This document shows, in pieces, positions 24,929 to 33,614 of a stretch of 64,000 nt of DNA. The notes below the pieces were generated by a model, which saw only the letters and a program-made list of their open reading frames with translations, was not told the DNA's origin and did no database searches. The translations under genes were made by a program, and so were the position numbers. This stretch comes from Bacteroidota bacterium (GTDB lineage: Bacteria > Bacteroidota > Bacteroidia > Chitinophagales > Chitinophagaceae): contig JAFDXX010000013.1 in assembly GCA_018267705.1 (NCBI GenBank), forward strand, positions 1 through 64,000, in the 5' to 3' direction. The stretch's first letter is position 1, and the number at the start of each line of letters is the position of its first letter.

Positions 24929-26005
24929 ATGAATCAAGTAAAGTACTTATTTTTTCTTCCTGTAGCTATCTGCTTATTTACATTCGTGTCATGTAACCCT
25001 TCTTCAGTAACAGATCCAACAACATCAAGTGGAAACTGGGTTAAACGTGCAGAGTGTGATTGTAATGCACGCACAGAAGCTGTTTCTTTTGTAATTGGCG
25101 ATACCGCATATATAGCAACCGGAATAGATGGAAGCAATATTCGTTATCAAGATGTTTGGGCTTACGACCAAAATAAAAACTTTTGGACACAGAGGGCACA
25201 ATTTCCTGGAGTGGCACGTAATAGTGCTGTTGCATTTACAGTTGGAACAAAAAGCTATATAGCTACCGGTTATGATGGTACAAATAGATTACAAGACAAT
25301 TGGGAATATAACCAAGCCACCAATTCATGGGCTGCAAAAGCTCCATTGCCAGACCCTGCCAATGCACCCGTAGGAAGCGGTGCCAGATATGATGCAGTTG
25401 GCTTTGGTATAGGAAATTCAGGCTATGTTTATTCCGGATTTAATGGTGGGTACACAAAAGATATTTGGCAATTTACTCCTTCAACAAATACATGGGTGTC
25501 TGTTGTAAGTAATGGAGGAACCAAACGCTCTCAAGGGATTGTTTTTGTGTATAACAACAAAGCCTATTTATTTACAGGTATTAATAATGGACAAGTAGTT
25601 ACAGTAAATGATGGTTGGGTATTTGATCCTTCTCAAATTAGTTCTTCTACAGGTCCGTGGACACAATTAAGAAATATTACCAATACAAGTAGTGATAGTT
25701 ATGATGATGACTATACCGATATTGTAAGAAATAATGCAGTTGCATTTGTAATTAATAATAACGGTGTACCTAAAGGTTATTTAACCTGCGGACAAAATGG
25801 TGGATACATTAAAAAAACATGGGAATATGACTTTGCTACCGATTTGTGGACACGCAAAACAACGTATGAAAGATCTGAACGCGGTGGTGCAGTTGGTTTT
25901 GCAGTTAAAGGAAGAGGCTTTGTTGCTTTAGGTAGCAATAGCAGTTATTATTTAGATGATTTAGATGAATTTTTACCAGCAGCAACTTATGATGTAAATG
26001 ATTAA
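24929..26005 (+). CDS. Kelch-repeat lipoprotein
   Basis: The frame is open from 24857, but the start at 24929 gives a lipoprotein signal (MNQVKYLFFLPVA...Phe-Val-Ser-Cys, Cys about residue 22), so this is preferred (358 aa). The mature protein is a beta-propeller of kelch repeats: units such as 'DTAYIATGIDG', 'DVWAYDQNKNFWTQRAQFP', 'RNSAVAFTVGTKSYIATGYDG', 'DNWEYNQATNSWAAKAPLP' recur about every 50-55 residues, five to six blades. Such propellers usually bind proteins or glycans. Its last 8 bases overlap the DUF4907 gene, so the two are translated together. Function unknown. Confidence 0.83.
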   Translation: MNQVKYLFFLPVAICLFTFVSCNPSSVTDPTTSSGNWVKRAECDCNARTEAVSFVIGDTAYIATGIDGSNIRYQDVWAYDQNKNFWTQRAQFPGVARNSAVAFTVGTKSYIATGYDGTNRLQDNWEYNQATNSWAAKAPLPDPANAPVGSGARYDAVGFGIGNSGYVYSGFNGGYTKDIWQFTPSTNTWVSVVSNGGTKRSQGIVFVYNNKAYLFTGINNGQVVTVNDGWVFDPSQISSSTGPWTQLRNITNTSSDSYDDDYTDIVRNNAVAFVINNNGVPKGYLTCGQNGGYIKKTWEYDFATDLWTRKTTYERSERGGAVGFAVKGRGFVALGSNSSYYLDDLDEFLPAATYDVND

Positions 26006-26390
26006 CCAATTATTAAAAATAAGTGTAGCAGGAATAGCTGTTTTGGTTTTATCATGCAATCAACATAAACCGGAAGAAACAAAAAATAATGTTTTACCCG
26101 CCGATGCTGTTGCAAAAGAACAAATGGATAAAGCTAAAAAAAGTGACAGCATTTATGTTGAACTGAAAATTATTAAAACAGATTTTGGTTACGGCTATGA
26201 AATTTATAAAAACCATGAGCCCTTTATAAGGCAAGATTATATTCCTGCAATTGAAGGACGAAAAGGTTTTGTAAGTGAAGAAGAAGCCAAGCGATTAGGA
26301 GATTATGTAGTAAAAAAAATGACGGAAGGTAAAATGCAATTTCCTTCTGTAACACCTGCCGAAATTGATAGTTTACATATAACACATTAA
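25998..26390 (+). CDS. DUF4907 lipoprotein
   Basis: The 130-aa precursor has a lipoprotein signal with lipobox 'LVLSC' (Cys about residue 20). The mature part matches DUF4907: 'DFGYGYEIYKNHEPFIRQDYIPAIEGRKGF' (about residues 55-84 in the family's order of aromatic strand, Ile-Pro-Ala, Gly) and a C-terminal helix 'EAKRLGDYVVKKMTEGKMQFPSVTPAEIDSL'. This Bacteroidota family has no known role. Its ATG lies inside the end of the kelch gene in another frame (8-base overlap), tight coupling that suggests the two products interact. A strong bidirectional terminator follows. Confidence 0.78.
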   Translation: MINQLLKISVAGIAVLVLSCNQHKPEETKNNVLPADAVAKEQMDKAKKSDSIYVELKIIKTDFGYGYEIYKNHEPFIRQDYIPAIEGRKGFVSEEEAKRLGDYVVKKMTEGKMQFPSVTPAEIDSLHITH

Positions 26391-26391
26391 T

Positions 26392-26424
26392 AAAAAACTC
26401 TTAGCATTTTGCTAAGAGTTTTTT
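26392..26424. terminator. Shared bidirectional terminator, DUF4907 and LytTR genes
   Basis: A perfect 14-bp stem (26392-26405 with 26411-26424, core ACTCTTAGC/GCTAAGAGT) with a 5-base loop, flanked by A-run and T-run, terminates both converging genes. The stop codon of the LytTR gene lies inside the stem. Confidence 0.9.
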
Positions 26425-26759
26425 TCTATCATTTCATCTAATGCCTGTTTATACGAGGTGCCAATAGGTATTCTGTGGTTGCCCATAATTATTTCACTTC
26501 TGGTAATAGTATCAATCTGTTTTATAGAAACTATATATGAGCGATGTACTCTTATAAACTCGTTGGCAGAAAGTTTTGCTTCAAACTCTTTTAAGTTTTG
26601 TAAAGTGGTTAAAGGTGTGTTTTTACCCTTAATATAAATTTGTGTGTAATCTCTTAATCCCGATAAAAACAAAACGTCTCCTAAAATTATTTTAATTAAT
26701 TTATATTCAGATTTTACAAATAAAAAATCTCTGTGTATTGTTTTGGTTGCATCTGTCAT
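26412..26759 (-). CDS. Stand-alone LytTR-type DNA-binding regulator
   Basis: The start at 26759 (MTDATKTI) is chosen; the longer frame to 26813 adds an improbable Tyr-rich leader. The 115-aa protein is a LytTR domain alone: 'DFLFVKSEYKLIKIILGDVLFLSGLRDYTQIYI' (about residues 10-42), 'TLQNLKEFEAKLSANEFIRVHRSYIVSIKQI' and 'IIMGNHRIPIGTSYKQAL'. No receiver or membrane domain is attached, so the signal must come from a partner or its level. Convergent with the kelch-DUF4907 pair and sharing its terminator, it is a candidate regulator of the envelope cluster, though no direct evidence exists. Confidence 0.85.
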   Translation of the reverse strand: MTDATKTIHRDFLFVKSEYKLIKIILGDVLFLSGLRDYTQIYIKGKNTPLTTLQNLKEFEAKLSANEFIRVHRSYIVSIKQIDTITRSEIIMGNHRIPIGTSYKQALDEMIEKNS

Positions 26760-26803
26760 TTTATAAAAGTAATAATGATAACGGTAATAAAGCGTTAAAT
26801 AAA

Positions 26804-26832
26804 AAAGCATCATGTGTTTTACATGATGCTTT
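26804..26832 (-). terminator. Rho-independent terminator after the Nfu gene
   Basis: A perfect 12-bp stem, AAAGCATCATGT (26804-26815) with ACATGATGCTTT (26821-26832), is followed on the minus strand by a T-run. It lies 21 bases past the stop of the Nfu-type gene. Confidence 0.85.
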
Positions 26833-26853
26833 AGTTGTATAATTTATAAGTTA

Positions 26854-27453
26854 TTATTCTGCTTCGGCAACTACTTCTTTTACTTCGGGTATCATTCTTT
26901 TCATCATACCTTCAATACCTGCTTTTAAAGTTATCATAGATGATGGGCAACCACTGCAACTACCTTGTAGCATTAGGTTTACAACACCATCGTTATAGCT
27001 TTTAAATTGTATGGCACCGCCATCCATTTCAACGGCGGGTTTTACATAATTTTCTAATAATTCTTTTACACGTTTTACAATATCACCATCATTAGCAGAA
27101 ATAATATTACTTGCTTCGTGTTTTACTTTGGCAACTTCTTCTTCATTAATTACAATACCGCCATTTTCTAAATAATCTTTTAAAAATTGTTTTATATTGG
27201 GAATTACATCTTGCCAATCTTCAATATCGGATGTTTTAGTAAGTGTAACAAAATTGCTGGCAATAAAAACACTTTTTATAAAAGGGAAACTAAACAGTTC
27301 TTTTGCTAAAGGAGATGGGTTGGCTGTACTTTCATCTTGAAAATCTATACTCTTTCCCGGATATAATAATTTGTTGGCAACAAATTTCATTGTTTCGGGG
27401 TTGGGTGTCATTTCGGTGTAAATGCTAATAATAGGGTTGCCTGTTTTAATCAT
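26854..27453 (-). CDS. NifU/Nfu-type iron-sulfur cluster carrier
   Basis: Nfu proteins carry 4Fe-4S clusters from the assembly machinery to target enzymes. The 199-aa protein has an N-terminal Nfu_N domain ('TEMTPNPETMKFVANKLLYPG', about residues 13-33; 'ELFSFPFIKSVFIASNFVTLTK') and a C-terminal NifU domain with the cluster-binding C166-x-x-C169 in 'LQGSCSGCPSSMITLKAGIEGMM'. Both domains are complete. The gene is downstream of ispG on the same strand (85-base gap), a plausible pairing since IspG needs a 4Fe-4S cluster. Confidence 0.9.
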   Translation of the reverse strand: MIKTGNPIISIYTEMTPNPETMKFVANKLLYPGKSIDFQDESTANPSPLAKELFSFPFIKSVFIASNFVTLTKTSDIEDWQDVIPNIKQFLKDYLENGGIVINEEEVAKVKHEASNIISANDGDIVKRVKELLENYVKPAVEMDGGAIQFKSYNDGVVNLMLQGSCSGCPSSMITLKAGIEGMMKRMIPEVKEVVAEAE

Positions 27454-27538
27454 AATACATCTGTTTATTCAATTGCAAAAATAAAGCTTTGCTTGGGCTG
27501 AAAGTGTTGTTAAGGTTGATTTTTCGTTTATCGAAATA

Positions 27539-29584
27539 TTAAGCAGGTTCTACCCATGCATTATTTTCTTTTAATAAATTTATCAATTCGTTTACTGCAA
27601 TTTCACTATCTATATTTTTCTTTACAATTTCTTTGCCTTTGTATAAAGTTATTTTTCCAACACCGCTGCCTACATAGCCAAAATCGGCATCGGCCATTTC
27701 GCCAGGTCCATTTACAATGCAACCCATAATAGCAATTTTTACACCTTTTAAATGATTGGTTTTATTACGAATTTTAGCAGTTGTTTCTTGTAAATCAAAC
27801 AAAGTTCTACCACAACTTGGGCAACTTATATATTCTGTTTTTGAAATTCTAGTGCGTGTTGCCTGAAGAATACCAAACGCAGTGTTATTTATAAACTGTT
27901 CTATAGAATTATTTTGTAAATAATTTCTTCCGAAAGTTGATTGCTGACCATTTATTAAAGATTGATTGTAGCTTTTATGTGTTATACCAAAACAAACACC
28001 ATTTCCTAATCCATCTAAAAGTAAAGCACCTGCTTCTGTTGCATAATGTATTAAATGCTCGTCGGTAGTTTGCCAATTGCTATCTACGGTTATAATAACG
28101 GGGTTTTCAATATTTCTGTTTATTAATTCTATAAACATTCTTCTTACAGATTGCATTGCATTTTTGTTGGTTGATGATAAACACAATACAACTGTTTTAT
28201 TGTTGGCACATTCATCTAAATATGTAAAATCGTTAATATTTGTATTATCACTGAAACAATCAAACATTACAAAATTTGTTGTTGGATGATGGTTGTTTGC
28301 TTCAACAAAACCTTTTGCATCATATATAGGAAAGTATTTATTAATATCAGATGCTTGTATTGCATGGTCGGGCCAGGTAATAACTTTTAAGGTGCCGGGC
28401 AATGCAAAGTTTAATGCTGCTTTACCGGTAAAAATATAATCGGCAGCAGTATCGGCAATATTCCATTTATCTAATACATGGTTGTATGTATAACCTATGC
28501 TTTGTAATGTTTGTGGTGTAATGTTTTCAACCTTACTGAAATCTGCAATTACAACAGGTACGTGGTTTTCGCCAATATTATTAACGGAAAAAGTTTTTCT
28601 TTTTTTATAATTGAAAGGGGAATAAGGTATGGAAAATTGTGAATTGTGGTGATTGGTAAGCGAAGGGATTGAGGATTTTTCATTCTCTATTTTAGATTGT
28701 TTGTTTTCATATCTCTTCACTAAATCTTTACAAACAGGAATTTCAAATTCAGGATCTTCGGTAAGGGAAACTCTTATGGTGTCTCCAATTCCATCTTCTA
28801 ATAAAGTACCAATGCCTGCGGCACTTTTCACTCTTCCGTCTTCACCATCTCCTGCTTCAGTAACACCTAAATGTAAAGGATAAATTTCTCCAAATTCCGT
28901 ATTCATTTGTTGTATTAATAAACGATAAGCTTGCACCATTACTTGCGGGTTGCTGGCTTTCATGCTTAAAACAATATTATAATAGGATTCGTTTCTGGCA
29001 ATACGCAAAAACTCCATTGCACTTTCAACCATACCATTAGGGGTATCACCATAACGGCTCATAATTCTATCGCTTAAACTTCCATGATTAGTGCCAATAC
29101 GCATAGCGGTTCCATACTCTTTGCAAATTTTTACCAATGGTGTAAAGCGTTCACGTATGCGTTCAATTTCTTCTACATATTCTGTATCGGTATATTCTAT
29201 TTGCTCAAACTTTTTCTTATCAACATAATTACCCGGATTAATTCTTACTTTTTCAATAATACGGGCAGCAATTTCTGCAGCATTGGGTGTAAAATGTATA
29301 TCGGCAACTAAAGGTGTATTGTATCCTCTTTTGCGTAATTCATTTTTTATATTTAATAAATTTTCTGCTTCGTTTTTACTGGGTGCGGTAATGCGAATTA
29401 GTTCTGCTCCTGCTTCAATACAACGAATACTTTGTTCAACAGTAGCAATAGTATTCATGGTATCGGTAGTAGTCATGGTTTGTATACGAATAGGATTAAG
29501 GTTTCCCAGCAATAAATCTCCTACTTTTACTTCACGTGTTTTTAAACGGCTATATTGAGTTAACGAGTTACAATAAAGTTGCAT
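27539..29584 (-). CDS. ispG: 4-hydroxy-3-methylbut-2-enyl-diphosphate synthase, long form
   Basis: IspG (GcpE) makes HMBPP in the non-mevalonate isoprenoid pathway, using a 4Fe-4S cluster. The 681-aa protein has the N-terminal TIM barrel ('VGNLNPIRIQTMTTTDT' type motif near residues 26-40, 'VADIHFTPNAA', 'VRINPGNYVDKK') and the C-terminal cluster domain with its Cys ligands in 'SCPSCGRTLFDLQ' and 'IMGCIVNGPGEMADADFGYVG'. An insertion of about 270 residues between them makes this the three-domain form found in Bacteroidota, Chlamydiae and plants, not the two-domain form of E. coli (about 370 aa). Isoprenoid synthesis here therefore uses the MEP route. Confidence 0.94.
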   Translation of the reverse strand: MQLYCNSLTQYSRLKTREVKVGDLLLGNLNPIRIQTMTTTDTMNTIATVEQSIRCIEAGAELIRITAPSKNEAENLLNIKNELRKRGYNTPLVADIHFTPNAAEIAARIIEKVRINPGNYVDKKKFEQIEYTDTEYVEEIERIRERFTPLVKICKEYGTAMRIGTNHGSLSDRIMSRYGDTPNGMVESAMEFLRIARNESYYNIVLSMKASNPQVMVQAYRLLIQQMNTEFGEIYPLHLGVTEAGDGEDGRVKSAAGIGTLLEDGIGDTIRVSLTEDPEFEIPVCKDLVKRYENKQSKIENEKSSIPSLTNHHNSQFSIPYSPFNYKKRKTFSVNNIGENHVPVVIADFSKVENITPQTLQSIGYTYNHVLDKWNIADTAADYIFTGKAALNFALPGTLKVITWPDHAIQASDINKYFPIYDAKGFVEANNHHPTTNFVMFDCFSDNTNINDFTYLDECANNKTVVLCLSSTNKNAMQSVRRMFIELINRNIENPVIITVDSNWQTTDEHLIHYATEAGALLLDGLGNGVCFGITHKSYNQSLINGQQSTFGRNYLQNNSIEQFINNTAFGILQATRTRISKTEYISCPSCGRTLFDLQETTAKIRNKTNHLKGVKIAIMGCIVNGPGEMADADFGYVGSGVGKITLYKGKEIVKKNIDSEIAVNELINLLKENNAWVEPA

Positions 29585-29649
29585 GTATAATTTTAAATTG
29601 AAATTGCAAAGTTGGTTAAAAATAAAATACTGTAAATAATTTAATTACC

Positions 29650-30501
29650 ATGAAAATTTTAATAACCATAATACTAAGTTTTAGTTGTTGGCATTGCATG
29701 GCACAACAAGGTAAATCTTTTCGTATAACATCAACACATGCTATGTTTCCTGATTCTTTACGAAACAACGAACCAAGAGTGTATGATAATAAAACGTATA
29801 AAGCAAGCGAGCATTACAGTGATAGCAGCGTGTACATTTTTGTTCCGGATTATTTTGATAAACATAAACCTTTCACGTATGTATTGTGGTTTCATGGTTG
29901 GGGAAATAATATTGATTCTGCTTTAAAAGAGTATAAAGTGCAAGAACAATTTTATAGGGCACATATAAATGCTGTGTTTGTTTTTCCTGAAGGCCCCAAA
30001 AATGCTCCCGATAGTTATGGTGGCAAATTTGAAAAACCAGATACGTTTAATTATTTTATGAAAGATGTTGAACATTTTCTTGAAAAAGAGAACTTAATTA
30101 CAACCCATATAAAAAATAATATCATTTATGCAGGGCACAGTGGTGCATATAGAGTAATTGCTTATTTACTGCTTTATTCAAAATATAATTGTAAAGGTGT
30201 TATACTGTTTGATGCTTTGTACGACGAGGTAGAAAAATTTGCTATGCATCTGCAAATACATCCATCTTCTAAATTCATCAATATTTATACAGATAGTGGC
30301 GGCACATTGCAAAATTCAAAAAAATTAATGGCAGATATGAAAGCATGGGGTTGGTTGTATTTTTTTGGAGAAGAAGATGCTGTTGTACAATCTCAATTAA
30401 ATAAAAACCGAATTGTTTTTTTACATAGCAAAAACAAACATAGCGATGTAGTAAAAATGAATAATAATATCTCTAAATTTTTGCAGGCTGCTGCATATTA
30501 G
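29650..30501 (+). CDS. Secreted alpha/beta-hydrolase-like protein
   Basis: The 283-aa precursor has a Sec signal ending 'HCMAQQ' (residues 1-20). The rest reads as an alpha/beta hydrolase: the oxyanion-hole strand 'TYVLWFHGWGNN' (about residues 80-91), 'INAVFVFPEGPKNAPDSYGG', the nucleophile elbow 'IIYAGHSGAYR' (Gly-His-Ser-Gly-Ala, about residue 167), and a His late in the protein ('LHSKNKHSDV'). This resembles esterase-like or poly-hydroxybutyrate-depolymerase-like proteins, but no family was firmly recognised and the substrate is unknown. It stands alone, divergent from ispG, ahead of the Sus locus, from which it is separated by an operator-like region. Confidence 0.65.
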   Translation: MKILITIILSFSCWHCMAQQGKSFRITSTHAMFPDSLRNNEPRVYDNKTYKASEHYSDSSVYIFVPDYFDKHKPFTYVLWFHGWGNNIDSALKEYKVQEQFYRAHINAVFVFPEGPKNAPDSYGGKFEKPDTFNYFMKDVEHFLEKENLITTHIKNNIIYAGHSGAYRVIAYLLLYSKYNCKGVILFDALYDEVEKFAMHLQIHPSSKFINIYTDSGGTLQNSKKLMADMKAWGWLYFFGEEDAVVQSQLNKNRIVFLHSKNKHSDVVKMNNNISKFLQAAAY

Positions 30502-30574
30502 TGTTTCTGCTTTTTTCTGTTTGTTTTATAAGATGTACACTCACTAAAAAAAAGTAGGCAAAAAATTTTTCTTT

Positions 30575-30624
30575 TGTGTAAAAAAAACACATCTTTGTAA
30601 GTAATGTGTAAAAATTACACATTA
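30575..30624 (+). promoter_or_regulatory. Two tandem inverted repeats upstream of the Sus locus
   Basis: TGTGT-A7-ACACA (30575-30591) and TAATGTGTAA-AAA-TTACACATTA (30602-30624) are both palindromic and share a TGTGTAAA...ACACA core. Their TGTGT elements are exactly 30 bases apart, three helical turns. Between them CATCTTTG (30590-30597) resembles a -7 box with one mismatch. They precede the amylase start by 28 bases and could bind a dimeric regulator. Confidence 0.5.
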
Positions 30625-30652
30625 TGTAACGTTTGCAATTTTACTTCGTTGT

Positions 30653-33544
30653 ATGAGATTTATTCTTACAATTATTTTAGTTTGTTATTTACTGCAAGTA
30701 AACGCCCAATTATTAAATTGGTCTCCTTCATTTATTCAAGAATCTTCTTCAACCATTACAATAACGGCAGATGCTACAAAAGGTAATAAAGGCTTAAACA
30801 ATTATACACCTACTACAGATGTTTACGTTCATATTGGTGTAATTACATCTTTAAGCAGCAGCCCTTCTGATTGGAAATATGTACCGGCTTATTGTGTATG
30901 GGGTACTACGAATACATTGGCACAATGCACATCAGCAGGTGCTAATCAATGGACGTTTACAATTACAGGTGGGCTAAGAAATTTCTTTGGAATTACAAAT
31001 TCTGCAGAAAAAATTTTAAAAATTGCTATTCTGTTTCGTAATGGAGCAGGTACAAAAAAACTAGCAAATACAGATGGCGGCGATATGTATATTCCTGTTT
31101 ATGATAATGGACTATATGTTAGAGTAGATAATCCACTTCGCCAACCAGACTATACATTATCTCCGGAAAATATTAATAAAAACATTAATGATAATATTAA
31201 TATTACCGCAAATGCAAGCCAATCTGCAGGATTAAAAATTTATTTTAACGGAACACAAATCAACACGGTAAGCAGTGCATCAACAATTTCATCCAATACA
31301 ACTATAACAACAGCCGGTACACAGCAAATAATTGCAGAAGCTAATAATGGCATTACTACTTCACGAGATACGGTTAATTTTTTAGTAAGTGGCGGAACAA
31401 CAATTGCAGCTTTGCCCGCAAATGTAAAAGATGGAATTAATTATGAAAGCGGCGATACTTCTGTTATCTTGGTTTTATATGCTCCCAACAAAACTAAAAT
31501 TTCTGTAATAGGAGATTTTAATAATTGGACTGAAACACTTTCCTCACAAATGAATAAAACACCCGATGGAAACCGTTTTTGGGTAAGAATTACAGGGCTT
31601 ACTCCGGGTACTGAATATGCCTATCAATATTATATAGATAACAATTTAAAAGTAGCAGATTATAATACGGAAAAAATACTAGACCCCAACAATGATAGCT
31701 ATATTCCTTCTTCAACTTATCCTTCATTAAAAGTATATCCAACCGGAAAAACAACAGGCATTGTAAGCATTCTGCAAACGGCAAAACCAACGTATACATG
31801 GACAACCACTTCCTATACAAGGCCCGATAAAAAAAATTTAGTTATTTATGAATTATTAGTAAGAGATTTTATTGCAGCACATAATTTTCAAACATTAAAA
31901 GATACACTTACATATTTAAAACGTTTAGGTGTTAATGCTATAGAAGTAATGCCTTTTAGTGAATTTGAAGGAAATATAAGTTGGGGCTATAATCCTAATT
32001 TCTTTTTTGCACCCGATAAATATTATGGCACCGAAACAGCCATTAAACAATTTGTAGATGAATGCCACAAACAAGGGATGGCTGTAATTATGGATTTAGT
32101 AATGAACCATTGTATGAATAGTGCTCCGCAAGCTCAAATGTATTGGGATACCGCTAACAATCGTCCGGCTACAAACAATCCTTGGTTAAATGTTACGGCA
32201 ACACATCCATATAGTGTAGGAAACGATTTTAACCACGAAGCACAAGCCACAAAAGATTTAGTTGCAAGAGTTGTAAGACATTGGTTAACGAATTATAAAT
32301 TAGATGGCTTTAGATGGGATCTATCAAAAGGATTTACACAAACTAATAATCCAACCGATGTAAATGCGTGGAGTGCTTATGATGCAAGCCGCATTGCTAT
32401 TTGGAAAAGAATTTATGATACCATGCAAGCAGTTTCGCCCAACTCAATTTGTATATTAGAACACTTTGCAGCCAATTCTGAAGAAATAGAATTATCTAAT
32501 TACGGAATGTTATTATGGGGCAATAGCAATTACAGTTTTAACCAAAGCACAATGGGCTATGCAAGCGGTTCTGATATTAGTGATGGAATTTCAAAAAACA
32601 GAGGATGGACCAACCCATATTTAGTTACCTATCAAGAAAGCCATGATGAAGAAAGATTAATGTATAAAAATATAAACTACGGTAATAGCAACGGTTCATA
32701 TAATGTAAAAGATACCGTAACGGCATTAAATAGAAACGCTATGGCAGCAGCATTTTGGGCAATGATACCCGGACCAAAAATGTTGTGGCAGTTTGGAGAA
32801 TTAGGGTTTCATTATTCAATAAATACATGTTCAGATTTAACAATCAATACTAATTGCAGAACAGATGCAAAACCTATTAGATGGGATTTTTATAACAATA
32901 TAAACAGAAAAGCTTTGTTTGATATTTATGCAAAACTTATCAAACTAAAATTAACGCCAAACTACTTTACTACATTTACAACTAACAATGTTACATGGAA
33001 TACTTCCGGGTTATTTAAATCATTAATATTAAATGATGATTCATTAAAAGTTGTTGTAATAGGAAATTTTGATGTAACTCCTCAAACAAGTTCTGTTACA
33101 TTTCCTACAGCAGGCACTTACTATAGTTATTTAGGCAATACAAGCCGAACAGCAACAGGCAGTGCAGAAAATATAACACTTCAACCGGGAGAATATTATG
33201 TTTATACAAATAAAAATATTAATAATTCAGTTGTTACAGCTATTAACAATAGCCCTTCCATAACAGAAAATAATATACAACTAAATATTACTCCCAATCT
33301 TGTTTATAGCAATGCCAATATTCAATATACCATTCCACAAAGTGGTAATGTAATAATAAGTATAAAAAATTTTAACGGAAATAATATAGCAACACTCGTT
33401 AATTCTTTCAAACCCAAAGGAACACAAACCATTAGCTTAAATACAAATGGTTTTGCAACGCAAACCTTAAGCAGCGGATTGTATTTGTTAGAGTTAACAA
33501 TAAATGGAATAAAAAAAACAGAAAAATTTATGATAGCAAAATAA
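30653..33544 (+). CDS. T9SS-exported GH13 alpha-amylase-type glycosidase
   Basis: This 963-aa protein probably cuts alpha-1,4-glucans outside the cell. It has a Sec signal (ending 'QVNAQ', residues 1-19), an N-terminal beta domain (about 20-155), an Ig-like segment (160-250), a CBM48-like domain ('ISVIGDFNNWTETL', about 282-295), and a GH13 barrel from about 395 ('VIYELLVRDF'). Catalytic residues are the nucleophile D556 in 'DGFRWDLSK', the acid/base E603 in 'ICILEHFA', and D665 in 'ESHDEERL'. The last 80 residues ('NITPNLVYSNANIQYTIPQ' to 'KTEKFMIAK') are a T9SS type A sorting domain. First gene of the rightward Sus locus. Confidence 0.92.
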   Translation: MRFILTIILVCYLLQVNAQLLNWSPSFIQESSSTITITADATKGNKGLNNYTPTTDVYVHIGVITSLSSSPSDWKYVPAYCVWGTTNTLAQCTSAGANQWTFTITGGLRNFFGITNSAEKILKIAILFRNGAGTKKLANTDGGDMYIPVYDNGLYVRVDNPLRQPDYTLSPENINKNINDNINITANASQSAGLKIYFNGTQINTVSSASTISSNTTITTAGTQQIIAEANNGITTSRDTVNFLVSGGTTIAALPANVKDGINYESGDTSVILVLYAPNKTKISVIGDFNNWTETLSSQMNKTPDGNRFWVRITGLTPGTEYAYQYYIDNNLKVADYNTEKILDPNNDSYIPSSTYPSLKVYPTGKTTGIVSILQTAKPTYTWTTTSYTRPDKKNLVIYELLVRDFIAAHNFQTLKDTLTYLKRLGVNAIEVMPFSEFEGNISWGYNPNFFFAPDKYYGTETAIKQFVDECHKQGMAVIMDLVMNHCMNSAPQAQMYWDTANNRPATNNPWLNVTATHPYSVGNDFNHEAQATKDLVARVVRHWLTNYKLDGFRWDLSKGFTQTNNPTDVNAWSAYDASRIAIWKRIYDTMQAVSPNSICILEHFAANSEEIELSNYGMLLWGNSNYSFNQSTMGYASGSDISDGISKNRGWTNPYLVTYQESHDEERLMYKNINYGNSNGSYNVKDTVTALNRNAMAAAFWAMIPGPKMLWQFGELGFHYSINTCSDLTINTNCRTDAKPIRWDFYNNINRKALFDIYAKLIKLKLTPNYFTTFTTNNVTWNTSGLFKSLILNDDSLKVVVIGNFDVTPQTSSVTFPTAGTYYSYLGNTSRTATGSAENITLQPGEYYVYTNKNINNSVVTAINNSPSITENNIQLNITPNLVYSNANIQYTIPQSGNVIISIKNFNGNNIATLVNSFKPKGTQTISLNTNGFATQTLSSGLYLLELTINGIKKTEKFMIAK

Positions 33545-33614
33545 ATTAACTAACCGCAAACTAATTATTAATTATATATAAAAATTTTTACTTGTAAACC
33601 GTAAAACAACAACT

